Part shown: positions 1-10,900 of the stretch, in pieces
Position numbering within the stretch: position 1 is the first letter of the stretch
Layout of the letters: each line of letters opens with the position of its first letter
NCBI RefSeq assembly: GCF_000238595.1
Contig: NZ_AGTS01000002.1
Span: 51,082-115,081, forward strand
Origin: Acidovorax sp. NO-1
Lineage (GTDB): Bacteria; Pseudomonadota; Gammaproteobacteria; Burkholderiales; Burkholderiaceae_C
Direction: 5' to 3'
Length of the DNA: 64,000 nt
Made by a program: the position numbers and the translations under genes
Notes under the pieces: model-generated
The model's input: only the letters and a program-made list of their open reading frames with translations
Told to the model about the DNA's origin: nothing
The model's database searches: none

Positions 1-177
1 GGCGTACAGGTACCACTGGGCTTCAAGAAACGCGTTGGAGCTGACGCCAAAGATCTTGCGAACCAGCGCGTTGATGGCACTGACGGCGGTGGCCGCAAAA
101 ATGAGCCAGATGACGTATTTGCCAACGAAGGCGTTGAGCCCGTCGATGGCGCGTGAGAATTTGAGTAAGGCCTGCAT
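1..177 (-). CDS. TRAP transporter small permease, DctQ family (partial)
   Basis: Only the first 59 codons are in the window; the gene runs off the left edge. The ATG at 177 is preceded by a GGAG ribosome site about 6 bases upstream. The N-terminus starts MQALLKFSRAIDGLNAF and continues into a hydrophobic segment (residues about 20-40, YVIWLIFAATAVSAINAL). It then shows the family-typical stretch ending in FLEAQWYLYA. This is the pattern of the 4-TM small membrane subunit of tripartite (TRAP) carboxylate importers, which works with a large DctM permease and a periplasmic binding protein. Those partners would lie to the left, outside the window. The substrate cannot be inferred. Confidence 0.8.
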   Translation of the reverse strand, partial: MQALLKFSRAIDGLNAFVGKYVIWLIFAATAVSAINALVRKIFGVSSNAFLEAQWYLYA

Positions 178-373
178 GGTGTCTCCAGAGGAAGGGCGGT
201 GCCTGCGCGCGCACGCACATCGCTGCCGCGGCACCGGTAAGCGCTGCGGCAGGACAAATTTTTACAACGGGGCGATTTTACGGAGCACTGTAAAACGATT
301 CTGACGGATGTGTGACGGTGCAATCCCTTGGAAAAGACTCGTTGGTTTGCTCCGTTATTCGTAGCAATTAGGG

Positions 374-1495
374 TTAATGCCTAGGCGTGTGCGAGCGTTT
401 CTTGCGTGCAAATTGCCACCAGGGCAGCACGGCGCTCATGGCCAGCACCTCTCCACAATGCAAAGGTTCGTACCCGGGCAGTGCGGCCAGCTGCGCCAGC
501 CATTCGGGTGTGTGCAGCAACTGGCGCAATGCCAGGGTGGGCGGCTGGTCCAGGCTGGTTTTCAGGCACGCCAGGTGATACCGCTCATGAACCAGCGGCA
601 CAAAGCCCAGCCCGCGCGCCCGGGCGGCCAGCTCAATCCCCATGCCCACGTCGGCCGCGCCGGCTGCCACGGCCTCGGCGATGGCCGTGTGCGAAGGCTC
701 GTTGTGTGCGTAGCCAGGGATGACGTCTGCTGCAATGCCCGCCTGGGCCAGCAGGTCGTCCAGCAACACGCGGGTGCCGCTGCCCAGCGGCCGGTTCACA
801 AAACGTGCGCCGGTGCGCGCCACGTCGGCCAGGCTGTGCAGCGCCAGCGGGTTGCCCGGCGCCACGATCAGGCCCTGCGTGCGCTGTGCAAAGCCGATGA
901 TCTTGTGCAGGCCCGGCTGCAGCAAGGGTTTGTAGGTGCGCGCGGTCAGCGCATCGGCAACGGCATCCTCCACCGTGTGAAAGCCCGCCAGCGTGCACCG
1001 CCCCTCGTTCAGCGCGCGGATCGCGTCCACACTGCCGGTGAATCGGATGTCCAGGTGCAGCGCGCCCGCATCGGCCTGTGCGGCTGCGTGTTTGCGCAGT
1101 GCCACCAACGCATCGTCGTGGCTGGCGTACAGGGTGAGCACATGGGCGTTGGGGTCGAACGCCACAGCAAACGCGCGTTCCAGGTCGGCGTGCAGTGCGG
1201 CAATCTGCGGAGCCAGCCGTGCCTGGGCCTGGCGTTCGGCCCACAGCAGCTTGGTGCCGAAATCACTGAGTTGTGCTGACTGGCCCTTGCCCCAGACGAT
1301 CAATTCGCCGCCCAACTGGTCTTCCCAGCGTTTGAGGGCGCCCCAGACATGGCGGTAGGACAGGCCGAGCGCACGCGCGGCGCCCGAGATGGAGCCGTGT
1401 TCGGCCACGGCCTGCAGCAGTTCGGGCAGCGGATTGCGGATGAGTGCATTGCCCGCATCGCGGCTGAGTGTGTAGTGAAGTTGGACCCTATGCAC
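374..1495 (-). CDS. ModE-like transcriptional regulator with a periplasmic-binding-protein-like sensor domain
   Basis: 373 residues from a GTG start. Residues about 20-85 form a LysR/ModE-type winged helix (GSISGAARALGLSYRHVWGA then KRWEDQLGG). The remainder resembles a binding-protein fold (PBP_like type: GFHTVEDAVADAL, GLIVAPGNPLALHSLADV, NRPLGSGTRVLLDDLL, AAGAADVGMGIELAARARGL) and not the Mop domains of classical ModE. Regulators of this build control molybdate or tungstate uptake and bind the oxyanion in the C-terminal domain. It is divergent from tupBCA with only 74 bases between the starts, so it is inferred to sense tungstate (or molybdate) and control that importer and itself. The start is uncertain because no clear Shine-Dalgarno is visible. 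Confidence 0.8.
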   Translation of the reverse strand: MHRVQLHYTLSRDAGNALIRNPLPELLQAVAEHGSISGAARALGLSYRHVWGALKRWEDQLGGELIVWGKGQSAQLSDFGTKLLWAERQAQARLAPQIAALHADLERAFAVAFDPNAHVLTLYASHDDALVALRKHAAAQADAGALHLDIRFTGSVDAIRALNEGRCTLAGFHTVEDAVADALTARTYKPLLQPGLHKIIGFAQRTQGLIVAPGNPLALHSLADVARTGARFVNRPLGSGTRVLLDDLLAQAGIAADVIPGYAHNEPSHTAIAEAVAAGAADVGMGIELAARARGLGFVPLVHERYHLACLKTSLDQPPTLALRQLLHTPEWLAQLAALPGYEPLHCGEVLAMSAVLPWWQFARKKRSHTPRH

Positions 1496-1498
1496 GGA

Positions 1499-1544
1499 CG
1501 TTCATATCGCTGGGTATTGATGGGGTGCCTACGATAGCCGAACG
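1499..1544. promoter_or_regulatory. candidate oxyanion-regulator operator between divergent regulator and tupB
   Basis: The spacer between the regulator start (1495) and tupB start (1570) contains an imperfect inverted repeat. The left arm is CGTTCATATCGCT (1499-1511); the right arm is ACGATAGCCGAACG (1531-1544), whose complement reads CGTTCGGCTATCGT. Both arms share CGTTC and TATCG. Its position is right for autorepression plus control of tupB. The match to known ModE or TunR sites is not strong. Confidence 0.35.
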
Positions 1545-1569
1545 CGATCACCAGGCCCCCAACGTTCCG

Positions 1570-2307
1570 ATGTCCACCCTTTCCGAAAGCGCGAACACAG
1601 CGCTGCAGCTCACCCTCTCGTTCGACCCTGTCCTCTGGACCATCGTGGGCCGGTCCCTCTCTGTCAGTGCCACTGCGTGTCTCATCGCCTGCGGCGTGGG
1701 CCTGGTGCTGGGCGCCTGGCTGGGTGTGGCGCGCTTTGCCGGGCGCGGTGCCGTGCTGGCAGTGCTCAACACCTTGCTGGCGGTGCCGTCGGTGGTGGTG
1801 GGGCTGGTGGTGTATTTGCTGCTGTCGCGCAGCGGGCCGCTGGGTGCGCTGGGCTGGCTGTTCAGCTTCAAGGCCATGGTGCTGGCCCAGGCCATTCTGG
1901 TGCTGCCGGTGGTCACGGCGCTCACGCGCCAGGCCGTGGAAGACGCTGAGCGCGCGCATGGCGAGCAGTTGCGGTCGATGGGTGCTGGGCCGCTGCTGCG
2001 CAGCCTGCTGCTGGCCTGGGACGAGCGCTATGCGCTGCTCACCGTGCTGATCGCATCGTTTGGCCGCGCCATCTCCGAAGTGGGCGCGGTGATGATCGTG
2101 GGCGGCAATATCGACGGCTTCACCCGCGTGATGACCACTGCCATTGCGCTGGAGACCAGCAAGGGCGACCTGCCGCTGGCCCTGGCGCTGGGCATGATCC
2201 TGCTGGCCGTGGTGCTGGCGCTCAATGTGCTGATTGCGCTGGTGCGCCGCTGGCGCGAGCGCGTGGATGGCGCTGCCGCCAGCACGCCCGTGGGGGTGGC
2301 GGCATGA
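1570..2307 (+). CDS. tupB: tungstate ABC transporter permease TupB
   Basis: 245 residues from the ATG at 1570 (MSTLSESANTALQLTLSFDP), chosen over an upstream in-frame start because this is the family's usual length and N-terminus. It has about five or six hydrophobic helices. The permease coupling (EAA) loop reads RQAVEDAERAHGEQLRSMGA, and a downstream motif is FGRAISEVGAVMIVGGNIDG. It forms the membrane channel of a TupABC high-affinity tungstate importer. The stop overlaps tupC by 4 bases (ATGA). Gene order is B-C-A. Very similar WtpB or ModB permeases exist, so tungstate specificity rests mainly on the TupA call. Confidence 0.88.
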   Translation: MSTLSESANTALQLTLSFDPVLWTIVGRSLSVSATACLIACGVGLVLGAWLGVARFAGRGAVLAVLNTLLAVPSVVVGLVVYLLLSRSGPLGALGWLFSFKAMVLAQAILVLPVVTALTRQAVEDAERAHGEQLRSMGAGPLLRSLLLAWDERYALLTVLIASFGRAISEVGAVMIVGGNIDGFTRVMTTAIALETSKGDLPLALALGMILLAVVLALNVLIALVRRWRERVDGAAASTPVGVAA

Positions 2308-3032
2308 GCGGGCGCGCTGCCAGCGCTTGGGTGGACATGCACCAGGTCAGCGTGCGCTACGGCCGCGTGCAGGCGCTCGACCACGTCACGCTGCGCATCA
2401 TGCCCGGCGAGCGCGTGGCGCTGGTGGGCGCCAACGGCAGCGGTAAAAGCACGCTGCTGCGGGTGCTGCATGGCCTGGCCGATGCCACTGGTGGCGGGTT
2501 TCAGTGCGATACCGCCATGCGCCAGGCGATGCTGTTCCAGCGCCCCCACATGCTGCGCACCAGTGCACAAAACAACGTGGCGCTGGCGCTGTGGCTGCGC
2601 GGCAGTCGCTGGCGTGATGCTCGGGCGGCGGCGCTGGGTGCACTGCAGCGCGTGGGGCTGCAGGACATCGCCGCGCAGAACGCCCGCACCTTGTCGGGTG
2701 GCCAGCAGCAGCGTGTGGCCCTGGCCCGCGCCTGGGCGCTGCGGCCCGATGTGCTGCTGCTGGACGAGCCCACCGCCAGCCTCGATCCGCATGCCAAGCG
2801 CGAGGTGGAGGCGCTGATGGCCGACTTCGCCGAGAGCCACGGCGCAGCCGGACCGGCATACCCGGTGACCATGGTGTTCAGCAGCCACAACCTCGGCCAG
2901 GTCAAGCGCCTGGCCAGCCGTGTGGTCTACATGGAGCACGGCCGGGTGATGGCCGACCTGCCGGTACACGACTTTTTTAACGGCCCCCTTCCGGAGGCTG
3001 CCCGTTTGTTTGTCAAAGGAGAACTGGTATGA
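2304..3032 (+). CDS. tupC: tungstate ABC transporter ATP-binding protein TupC
   Basis: 242 residues. Standard ABC ATPase motifs appear in order: Walker A GANGSGKST (about residue 43), Q-loop MLFQRPHML, signature LSGGQQQR, Walker B VLLLDEPTASLD and switch histidine FSSHNLGQ. It powers tungstate import through TupB. The start overlaps the tupB stop (ATGA) and its own stop overlaps the tupA ATG, so the three genes are translationally coupled. The C-terminus (VYMEHGRVMADLPVHDFF) is typical of small single-domain importer ATPases without a regulatory domain. Confidence 0.9.
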   Translation: MSGRAASAWVDMHQVSVRYGRVQALDHVTLRIMPGERVALVGANGSGKSTLLRVLHGLADATGGGFQCDTAMRQAMLFQRPHMLRTSAQNNVALALWLRGSRWRDARAAALGALQRVGLQDIAAQNARTLSGGQQQRVALARAWALRPDVLLLDEPTASLDPHAKREVEALMADFAESHGAAGPAYPVTMVFSSHNLGQVKRLASRVVYMEHGRVMADLPVHDFFNGPLPEAARLFVKGELV

Positions 3033-3856
3033 AGAATTTCAAGTTTTTTCGGCCTCCGGCGCTTATCCATAAAGCGCTGGTAGCTACTATTTTGGTAGCG
3101 TCTGGTTCGGTTTTCGCGCAGAGTATCACGATGGCGTCCACAACCTCCACGGAACAGTCCGGCCTGTTCGGGCACCTGATGCCCGAATTCAAGAAGGCCA
3201 GCGGGCTGGACGTGAAGGTGGTGGCGCTGGGCACCGGGCAGGCGCTTGATATGGCGCGCCGCGGTGATGCCGACGTGCTGTTTGTGCACGACCAGGTGGC
3301 CGAAGAAAAGTTCGTGGCCGATGGCTGGGGCGTGAAACGCTACCCGCTGATGTACAACGACTTCATCCTCATCGGCCCCAAGAACGACCCGGTGGGCACC
3401 CAAGGCAAGGACATCGTGCAGGCCCTGCAGAAGCTGTCTGCCGCCAATGGCAACTTCATCTCGCGCGGTGATAAGAGCGGCACGCACGCGGCCGAGCTGC
3501 GCTACTGGAAGCTCGCCGGTGCCGACGCCGCCAAGGGCAGCGGCTACAAGGAATGCGGCTGCGGCATGGGCCCCGCGCTCAACATTGCGGCATCCAGCGG
3601 CGCCTATGTGCTGGCTGACCGCGGTACCTGGCTCAACTTCAAGAACCGTGCCGACCTGGCCATTTTGGTCGAGGGCGACACCAAGCTCTTCAACCAGTAC
3701 GGCGTGATGGTGGTGAACCCCGCCAAGCACCCGCAGGTGAAGGTGCAGGACGCGCAGAAATTTGTGGACTGGGTGGTGTCGCCCGCCGGCCAGCAAGCCA
3801 TTGCGGGCTACAAGATCGGCGGTGAGCAGCTGTTCTTCCCGAACGCAGGCAAGTAG
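3029..3856 (+). CDS. tupA: tungstate-binding periplasmic protein TupA
   Basis: 275 residues, preceded by AAAGGAG. A Sec signal peptide (about residues 1-30) ends SGSVFA-QS. The mature protein starts SITMASTTSTEQSGL, where the TTST motif is the oxyanion-binding loop of TupA, and later shows GTGQALDMARRGDADVLFVH, another hallmark. It captures tungstate in the periplasm for TupBC. Oddly, the region coding for the signal-peptide h-region (about residues 8-22, ending ALIHKALVATI) coincides with a copy of the dispersed palindromic repeat seen elsewhere in this window. The signal sequence therefore appears to be repeat-derived yet functional-looking. Confidence 0.92.
   Translation: MKNFKFFRPPALIHKALVATILVASGSVFAQSITMASTTSTEQSGLFGHLMPEFKKASGLDVKVVALGTGQALDMARRGDADVLFVHDQVAEEKFVADGWGVKRYPLMYNDFILIGPKNDPVGTQGKDIVQALQKLSAANGNFISRGDKSGTHAAELRYWKLAGADAAKGSGYKECGCGMGPALNIAASSGAYVLADRGTWLNFKNRADLAILVEGDTKLFNQYGVMVVNPAKHPQVKVQDAQKFVDWVVSPAGQQAIAGYKIGGEQLFFPNAGK
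3052..3093 (+). repeat. dispersed palindromic repeat (family I), copy inside tupA signal peptide
   Basis: Contains GGCGCTTATCCATAAAGCGC followed by TGGTAGCTACTA. The arms GGCGCTT and AAGCGC flank a short ATCCAT centre, and a TAGCTA tail follows. Other copies lie near 11056, 27041, 40962, 53711 and 60841, with more diverged ones near 27491, 55783 and 57405. It is read through in frame. Confidence 0.75.
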
Positions 3857-3892
3857 CGGCGCGCGGCGCCGGGAGATCGCTGCGCAGGCACC

Positions 3893-5590
3893 TCAGTCAT
3901 CATCGCGGTGGTGGCTGCTGCGCCAGATCGCGCGCACCAGCCACAGGCCACCCACCACGGCGCCAAAGAATCCCAGGAACCCAAACGCCGGCAGGCCGAA
4001 AAGCGTGGGCCCACCCTGGACCGTCATCACGATGGACGAGCCGATGATCAGCGCCGCAATCACCAGCGCCATGGCCAGCCGGTTGGCCGACCGGTCGATC
4101 TGGTCGCCCACACGCTTGAGGTGGGCCAGCTCGATGCCTACCTGCAGGTGCCCGCGCCGCGCGTTGCGCAGCAGCCGGCCGATGTCGTCCGGCAATTGTT
4201 CTACGGTGGCCAGGGCGCGCCGCAAGGTGCTCCAGGCCCGCCCGGCCAGCACCTTGGGCTCGTAACGCTCGCGCACTACCTCTTTGAGCAGCGGAAGCGC
4301 CTCGGTGGCCATGTGGAAGTCCGGATCAAGGTTGCGCCCCATGCCTTCGAGCGAAATGAAGGCCTTGATCAGCAGTGCCAGGTCGGAGGGCAGGCCCAGG
4401 TGGTGCTCGCGCAGGATGGCGCTCACATCGGCCAGCATCTGCCCCAGGCTCAGCTGCGCCAGTGGCACACCGTGGTACTGGTCTACAAAGGCTTCGATTT
4501 CGGTCTCCAGCTGGCCCGGATGGCTGCTGGAGGCGTCCCCGGTCCAGTCCAGCAGTACGTCCGCCACGGCCTGGGGCTGGTGCTCCACCAGGCCCAGCAG
4601 CAGCTGCAGCAGCTCATCGCGGCGGCGCTGCGACAGGCGGCCCACCATGCCGAAGTCGATGAAGGCAATCCGGTTGCCCGGCAGGTAGAACAGGTTGCCC
4701 GGGTGCGGGTCGGCATGGAAAAGCCCGTCCTGCACGATCATCCGGAGCACCGCCTGCGCGCCGCGCTGCGCCAGCACCGTGCGGTCAAAGCCCGCCTCGG
4801 TGGTCAGTGCTGCCAGGGCGCTGCCCGGCGTGCCATCGATGAAGTCCTGCACGTTGATGCGCTCGCGCGTGTAGGCCCAGTGCACGCGGGGGATCACGAT
4901 GTGGGGCAGTGCCGCCATGTTGGTGGCAATGCGCTCGGCCTGGCGGCATTCGCCGGCCAGGTCCAGCTCGCGGCGCAAGGATCGTGCGAATTCGCGCACC
5001 AGTTGCTGGGGCCGGTAGGGCTTGAGCGAGGGCAGCTCGGCCTCGGCCAGCGCCGCCAGCCGCACCAGCAGGCGCAGGTCCGCGTGGATGGTGTCAGTGA
5101 TGCCGGGGCGGCGGATCTTGACGACCACTTCGGTGCCGTCGTGCAGCCGCGCGCGGTGCACCTGGGCAATCGATGCGGCGGCCAGCGGCGTGGTATCGAA
5201 CCAGGCAAACACAGCTTCGGGCTCGGCGCCCAGGTCCTCGCGCAGCTGCGGGCGCAGTGCGTCGATGGGCACCGCAGGCACGTGGCTGTGCAGCTTCTCG
5301 AATTCTGCAATCCACTCGGGCCCAAACAGGTCGGCGCGGCCCGCGAGGATCTGGCCGAACTTCACAAACGCCGGGCCCAGCTCCTCCAGCGCCAGCCGCA
5401 CCTGCACCGGGGGCTCCACGCGGGCCAGGTCGGCGGCGTGCGTCCAGTTCAGTGCCTGGCCCGCGCGCTCCAGCCGGTCGGCCAGGCCCAGGCGGCGCAC
5501 GGTGTCGCCAAAACCGTGGCGCACCATCACGCCCAGAATTTCCTTCAGGCGCCCCAGGTCGCGCGCGGTGTCCAGCGTCTCGATCAGCAT
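3893..5590 (-). CDS. ubiB: UbiB/ABC1 (AarF) family protein kinase-like ATPase
   Basis: 565 residues from the ATG at 5590 (MLIETLDTARDLGRLKEILG). Family motifs: KFGQ with FVKFGQILAGRADLFGP (KxGQ), the alanine-rich AAASIAQVHRA that replaces the P-loop, VVVKIRRPGI (lysine), FHADPHPGN (catalytic loop) and FIDFGMVGRL (metal-binding DFG). Two C-terminal membrane helices follow (ALVIAALIIGSSIVM and FGFLGFFGAVVGGLWLV). UbiB-type proteins are membrane ATPases needed for ubiquinone biosynthesis. No ubi genes are adjacent, so this may be an ABC1 paralog and the symbol is tentative. It converges with tupA, 36 bases apart. Confidence 0.8.
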   Translation of the reverse strand: MLIETLDTARDLGRLKEILGVMVRHGFGDTVRRLGLADRLERAGQALNWTHAADLARVEPPVQVRLALEELGPAFVKFGQILAGRADLFGPEWIAEFEKLHSHVPAVPIDALRPQLREDLGAEPEAVFAWFDTTPLAAASIAQVHRARLHDGTEVVVKIRRPGITDTIHADLRLLVRLAALAEAELPSLKPYRPQQLVREFARSLRRELDLAGECRQAERIATNMAALPHIVIPRVHWAYTRERINVQDFIDGTPGSALAALTTEAGFDRTVLAQRGAQAVLRMIVQDGLFHADPHPGNLFYLPGNRIAFIDFGMVGRLSQRRRDELLQLLLGLVEHQPQAVADVLLDWTGDASSSHPGQLETEIEAFVDQYHGVPLAQLSLGQMLADVSAILREHHLGLPSDLALLIKAFISLEGMGRNLDPDFHMATEALPLLKEVVRERYEPKVLAGRAWSTLRRALATVEQLPDDIGRLLRNARRGHLQVGIELAHLKRVGDQIDRSANRLAMALVIAALIIGSSIVMTVQGGPTLFGLPAFGFLGFFGAVVGGLWLVRAIWRSSHHRDDD

Positions 5591-5634
5591 GGGGGGATGA
5601 TAGGCCCCCTGCACCGGGCGTGGGGCCGCGCGGA

Positions 5635-5751
5635 TCAGTCCCACGTGGTGAGGCGTGGCGCCGCTTTGCGGGCGAGCGGGGCGGCCACCATCACCGCCCG
5701 GAAGGCGAACAGCCAGCACGTGAGCCATGCGCCTGTCCACAGGCCCAGGAA
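5635..5751 (-). pseudogene. remnant of a DUF2798 small membrane protein
   Basis: On the minus strand the last 38 codons before a stop at 5635 read FLGLWTGAWLTCWLFAFRAV then MVAAPLARKAAPRLTTWD. This matches the C-terminal half of DUF2798 proteins (two-TM, with a typical AW...W.FAF...V.APL.R signature). No N-terminal half or plausible start is present before the neighbouring regulator's stop at 5856, so this looks like a decayed fragment. The resemblance was judged by eye. Confidence 0.4.
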
Positions 5752-5855
5752 ATCCTGGTGGGGTTGCACATGGCAAAAAGTGCAGATGCCCGGCGGACGG
5801 TTTTTGGTGCCTGGAACAGACCAGCCCCAGCGTCCGACGCCGCAGCGCGACGGGC

Positions 5856-6995
5856 TCACTCTGCCTTGGGCGTGCCCAGCTTGCGGTACACCGTGGCGCG
5901 GCTGATGCCCAGGGTGCGCGCTGCTTCGGCGACGTTGCCGCGCGCGTCCCGCACGGCGCGCCGGATCATGGCGACCTCGGCCTCGCGCAGCGGGGCTGGC
6001 GCGGGGGTTGCCCCCGCGATCTGCAACCTGTGCGCTGCGCCCGGGTTGCGCGGGTGTGTGGACGGTATTGCCAGGGCATGCAGTCGCAGGCCCGACCACA
6101 ACGGGAGATCCAGCGGCTGCCTACTGTGCTGGCGGGCAGCGTCGAACACCATCGTCCACGGCATGGCCAGCAGGTCGCTGCAGTGGGTTGGCGATCCGGG
6201 TACCAGCGAGGGATGGGGAACGAGCTGGCGTGCCAGGCTGTTGGCGCCCACGACGTAGCCTTCGACGTCCAGTGCCATCAGGCCATCTCCGTCCCCGCCC
6301 AACGTGCAACCGGGCCAGTTCAGGCGCAGCAGCAGTGCGTGCGGCAGCTGCAGCAGCAGGGCGTCTTCCATGGCGCGTGCCGAGCGGGCCACCAGGTGGC
6401 GCAGCTCGGGCCGCTCGGGAACATCCACGCCGGTCAGGTCCAGCATGCCCACACACCGGCCCTGCGGGTCGAACAGCGGTGCGCCCGCGCAGCTGTAGCT
6501 GGCGTTGTCATCAAAGAAGTGTTCGCCGCGGTGCAGCCACACCGGCTGCAGCTCGGTCAGTGCAGCGCCGATGGCGGTGGTGCCCACTGCGGCTTCCGAC
6601 AGGTCGATCCCCACGCGGCCGATGGCGCTGGCACGTGGGTCGTTGCGGTCGCAGTGGCCTTGCACGTCCACCACGATGCCCTGGGCGTCCGTCAGCATCG
6701 CGAAGTAGCGCATGCCGGCAATGGCGCGGGTGAGCTGCTGCAGCACCGGGCCCGCAGCACGCAGCAGGTGGTGGTTCTGCTCCTGGCTGAGGCGCAGCGC
6801 CGTGGCGCTGACGGCGTCAAACGCCACGCGCCGCGTGGGCTCCAGGCCCCGCGCCAGGCAGCGCTGCCAGGACCGTGCAATCCACGGCTCCACCTCGGCG
6901 CGCACGGGCGCTGCACCGTCGGACAGCAGGCTCTGGCGCGCCTGCGCAATCAGCGCGTGGCGGTCAGCAGCGGGGTGGGGCGCGGAGATCAGCAT
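5856..6995 (-). CDS. GAF-domain transcriptional regulator with Fis-type HTH, lacking the AAA+ domain
   Basis: 379 residues from the ATG at 6995, which has AGGAG 10 bases upstream. The N-terminal part (IARSWQRCLARGLEPTRRVAFD) and GAF region (RYFAMLTDAQGIVVDVQGH, VGTTAIGAALTELQPVWLHRG, GMLDLTGVDVPERPELRHLV) match AcoR-type activators. The C-terminus is a Fis-like HTH (GNVAEAARTLGISRATVYRK). The sigma54-interacting AAA+ module normally between these parts (Walker A, GAFTGA) is absent, so it cannot be a conventional sigma54 activator. It is divergent from the cox-type cluster with about 220 bases between starts, suggesting it controls those genes. Confidence 0.82.
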   Translation of the reverse strand: MLISAPHPAADRHALIAQARQSLLSDGAAPVRAEVEPWIARSWQRCLARGLEPTRRVAFDAVSATALRLSQEQNHHLLRAAGPVLQQLTRAIAGMRYFAMLTDAQGIVVDVQGHCDRNDPRASAIGRVGIDLSEAAVGTTAIGAALTELQPVWLHRGEHFFDDNASYSCAGAPLFDPQGRCVGMLDLTGVDVPERPELRHLVARSARAMEDALLLQLPHALLLRLNWPGCTLGGDGDGLMALDVEGYVVGANSLARQLVPHPSLVPGSPTHCSDLLAMPWTMVFDAARQHSRQPLDLPLWSGLRLHALAIPSTHPRNPGAAHRLQIAGATPAPAPLREAEVAMIRRAVRDARGNVAEAARTLGISRATVYRKLGTPKAE

Positions 6996-7217
6996 GGTGA
7001 ACAGGCTCCTGGAGGTCCGCATCATGCGCCGGTGTGCACTGCAGCATGTTTCATTTTGAGAATATCCAGCCAAGGTCCCCGGAAATTAAGGGTTGTCCCT
7101 GAGGATGAGGCGGGGAGCCCGGCAGAAGATGCGTGAGCGATGAGCGTGTCCTCGATCCCCTCCGCGGGGTCGTGAGCGCGCTCCTATCCAGCCAGAACCA
7201 CTCCAGGAGACAGCCAG

Positions 7218-7688
7218 ATGCAAGTACAGTTCACGGTCAACGGGCGCGCTGCCAGTGTTGACGTCCCTCCCAATACCCTGCTTGTCCATGCGCTGCGAGA
7301 GCACCTCATGCTCACCGGCACCCATGTGGGTTGCGACACCAGCCAGTGCGGGGCGTGCACGGTGCATGTGAACGGCCGGGCCGTCAAATCCTGCGCCATG
7401 CTGGCGGTGCAGGCGCAGGGGGCCGAGGTGACGACCATCGAAGGCATGGCGTCGGAAGACGGCACCATGCACCCCATGCAGGCGGCGTTCAAGGAGTGCC
7501 ATGGCCTGCAGTGCGGCTTCTGCACGCCGGGCATGGTGATGAGTGCGGTGGACCTGTGCAAGAACCACCCCAACGCCAACGAAGGCGAGATCCGCGAACT
7601 GCTCGAAGGCAACATTTGCCGCTGCACCGGCTACCAGAACATCGTGCGCGCGGTGCAGGTTGGCCAAAAAGCCATGGCGTCGGCTTAA
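7218..7688 (+). CDS. coxS: CO-dehydrogenase-type Mo hydroxylase, small [2Fe-2S] subunit
   Basis: 156 residues with a CAGGAG ribosome site. An N-terminal plant-type ferredoxin domain carries [16 protein letters not shown] (first cluster, with the fourth Cys in SCAMLAVQA). A C-terminal helical domain carries CGFCTPGM and [16 protein letters not shown] for the second cluster. It relays electrons from the molybdenum site in the large subunit to FAD in the medium subunit. It is the first gene of a seven-gene same-strand cluster. Paralogs occur in isoquinoline, nicotinate and aldehyde dehydrogenases, so the substrate is open. Confidence 0.92.
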   Translation: MQVQFTVNGRAASVDVPPNTLLVHALREHLMLTGTHVGCDTSQCGACTVHVNGRAVKSCAMLAVQAQGAEVTTIEGMASEDGTMHPMQAAFKECHGLQCGFCTPGMVMSAVDLCKNHPNANEGEIRELLEGNICRCTGYQNIVRAVQVGQKAMASA

Positions 7689-7706
7689 ACACAAAGGAGA
7701 AGAACC

Positions 7707-10094
<2,388 letters not shown>

Positions 10095-10105
10095 GGAGAC
10101 CAACC

Positions 10106-10897
10106 ATGTACGCATTCAACTTTGAGGCTCCTTCCTCCACCGCAGCCGCTGCACAGCTCATCGCCCAGGGCGGCAAGCTGCTCGCGGGCGGGCAAAGCCT
10201 GCTGCCGTCCATGCGGCTGCGCCTGGCCAACCCTGAAAAGATCGTGGACCTCAACAGCATCCCTGAGCTGGCGGGCATCCGCCGCGAAGGCAACGCGCTG
10301 GTCATCGGCGCCATGACCCGCCACATGGACGTGGCGAACAGTGCCGACGTCAAAGCCGCCATCCCCGCACTGGCCGACCTGGCCGCCCACATCGGCGACC
10401 GGCAGGTGCGCGCACGCGGCACCCTGGGTGGTTCGGTGGCCAACAACGACCCAGCGGCCTGCTACCCCAGCGCCGTGCTGGGCCTGGGCGCCACGGTCAT
10501 CACCAACCAGCGTGAGATCGCAGCCGACGACTTTTTTGTGGGCATGTACACCACGGCACTGGAAGAGGGCGAGATCATCACCGCCATCCGCTTCCCGATC
10601 CCGAAGCGCGCGGCGTACCTCAAGTTCAAGCAGGCGGCGTCACGCTTCTCGCTGGTGGGGGTGTTTGTGGCGCAGACCGATACCGGCGTGCGCGTGGCCA
10701 TCACGGGCGCAGCCAGCAGCGTGTTCCGGCATGCGGGGCTGGAAGCAGCGCTTAACCAGAGCTTTACGGCGCAGTCCGCTGCGGCGGTGAAGATTGATGC
10801 GAGCGACCTGAACGCTGACATCCACGCGAGCGCGGCCTACCGCGCCAACCTCATCAGCGTGCAGACGCAAAGGGCCGTGGCGCAGATGCTGGGTTGA
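10106..10897 (+). CDS. coxM: CO-dehydrogenase-type Mo hydroxylase, medium FAD subunit
   Basis: 263 residues from the ATG at 10106 (TAAGGAGACCAACC before it). It shows both FAD-binding signatures of the family: [19 protein letters not shown] (AGGQS) near residue 30 and [20 protein letters not shown] (TLGGS...AD/PAA) near residue 100. A VAO/PCMH-type C-terminal lobe contains [15 protein letters not shown]. It passes electrons from the iron-sulfur subunit to the respiratory chain or another acceptor. It follows coxL after 11 bases. The gene order S-L-M differs from the M-S-L order of the classical Oligotropha cox operon. Confidence 0.9.
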   Translation: MYAFNFEAPSSTAAAAQLIAQGGKLLAGGQSLLPSMRLRLANPEKIVDLNSIPELAGIRREGNALVIGAMTRHMDVANSADVKAAIPALADLAAHIGDRQVRARGTLGGSVANNDPAACYPSAVLGLGATVITNQREIAADDFFVGMYTTALEEGEIITAIRFPIPKRAAYLKFKQAASRFSLVGVFVAQTDTGVRVAITGAASSVFRHAGLEAALNQSFTAQSAAAVKIDASDLNADIHASAAYRANLISVQTQRAVAQMLG

Positions 10898-10900
10898 GAT

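Noticed and set aside
3908..5905. Plus-strand open frame of about 665 codons
   Set aside because: Shadow of the UbiB-type gene on the other strand; no recognisable domain.
7100..7217. Possible sigma54 (-24/-12) promoter before coxS
   Set aside because: GG and GC elements can be found but not with the required 10-base spacing, and the neighbouring regulator lacks the AAA+ domain.
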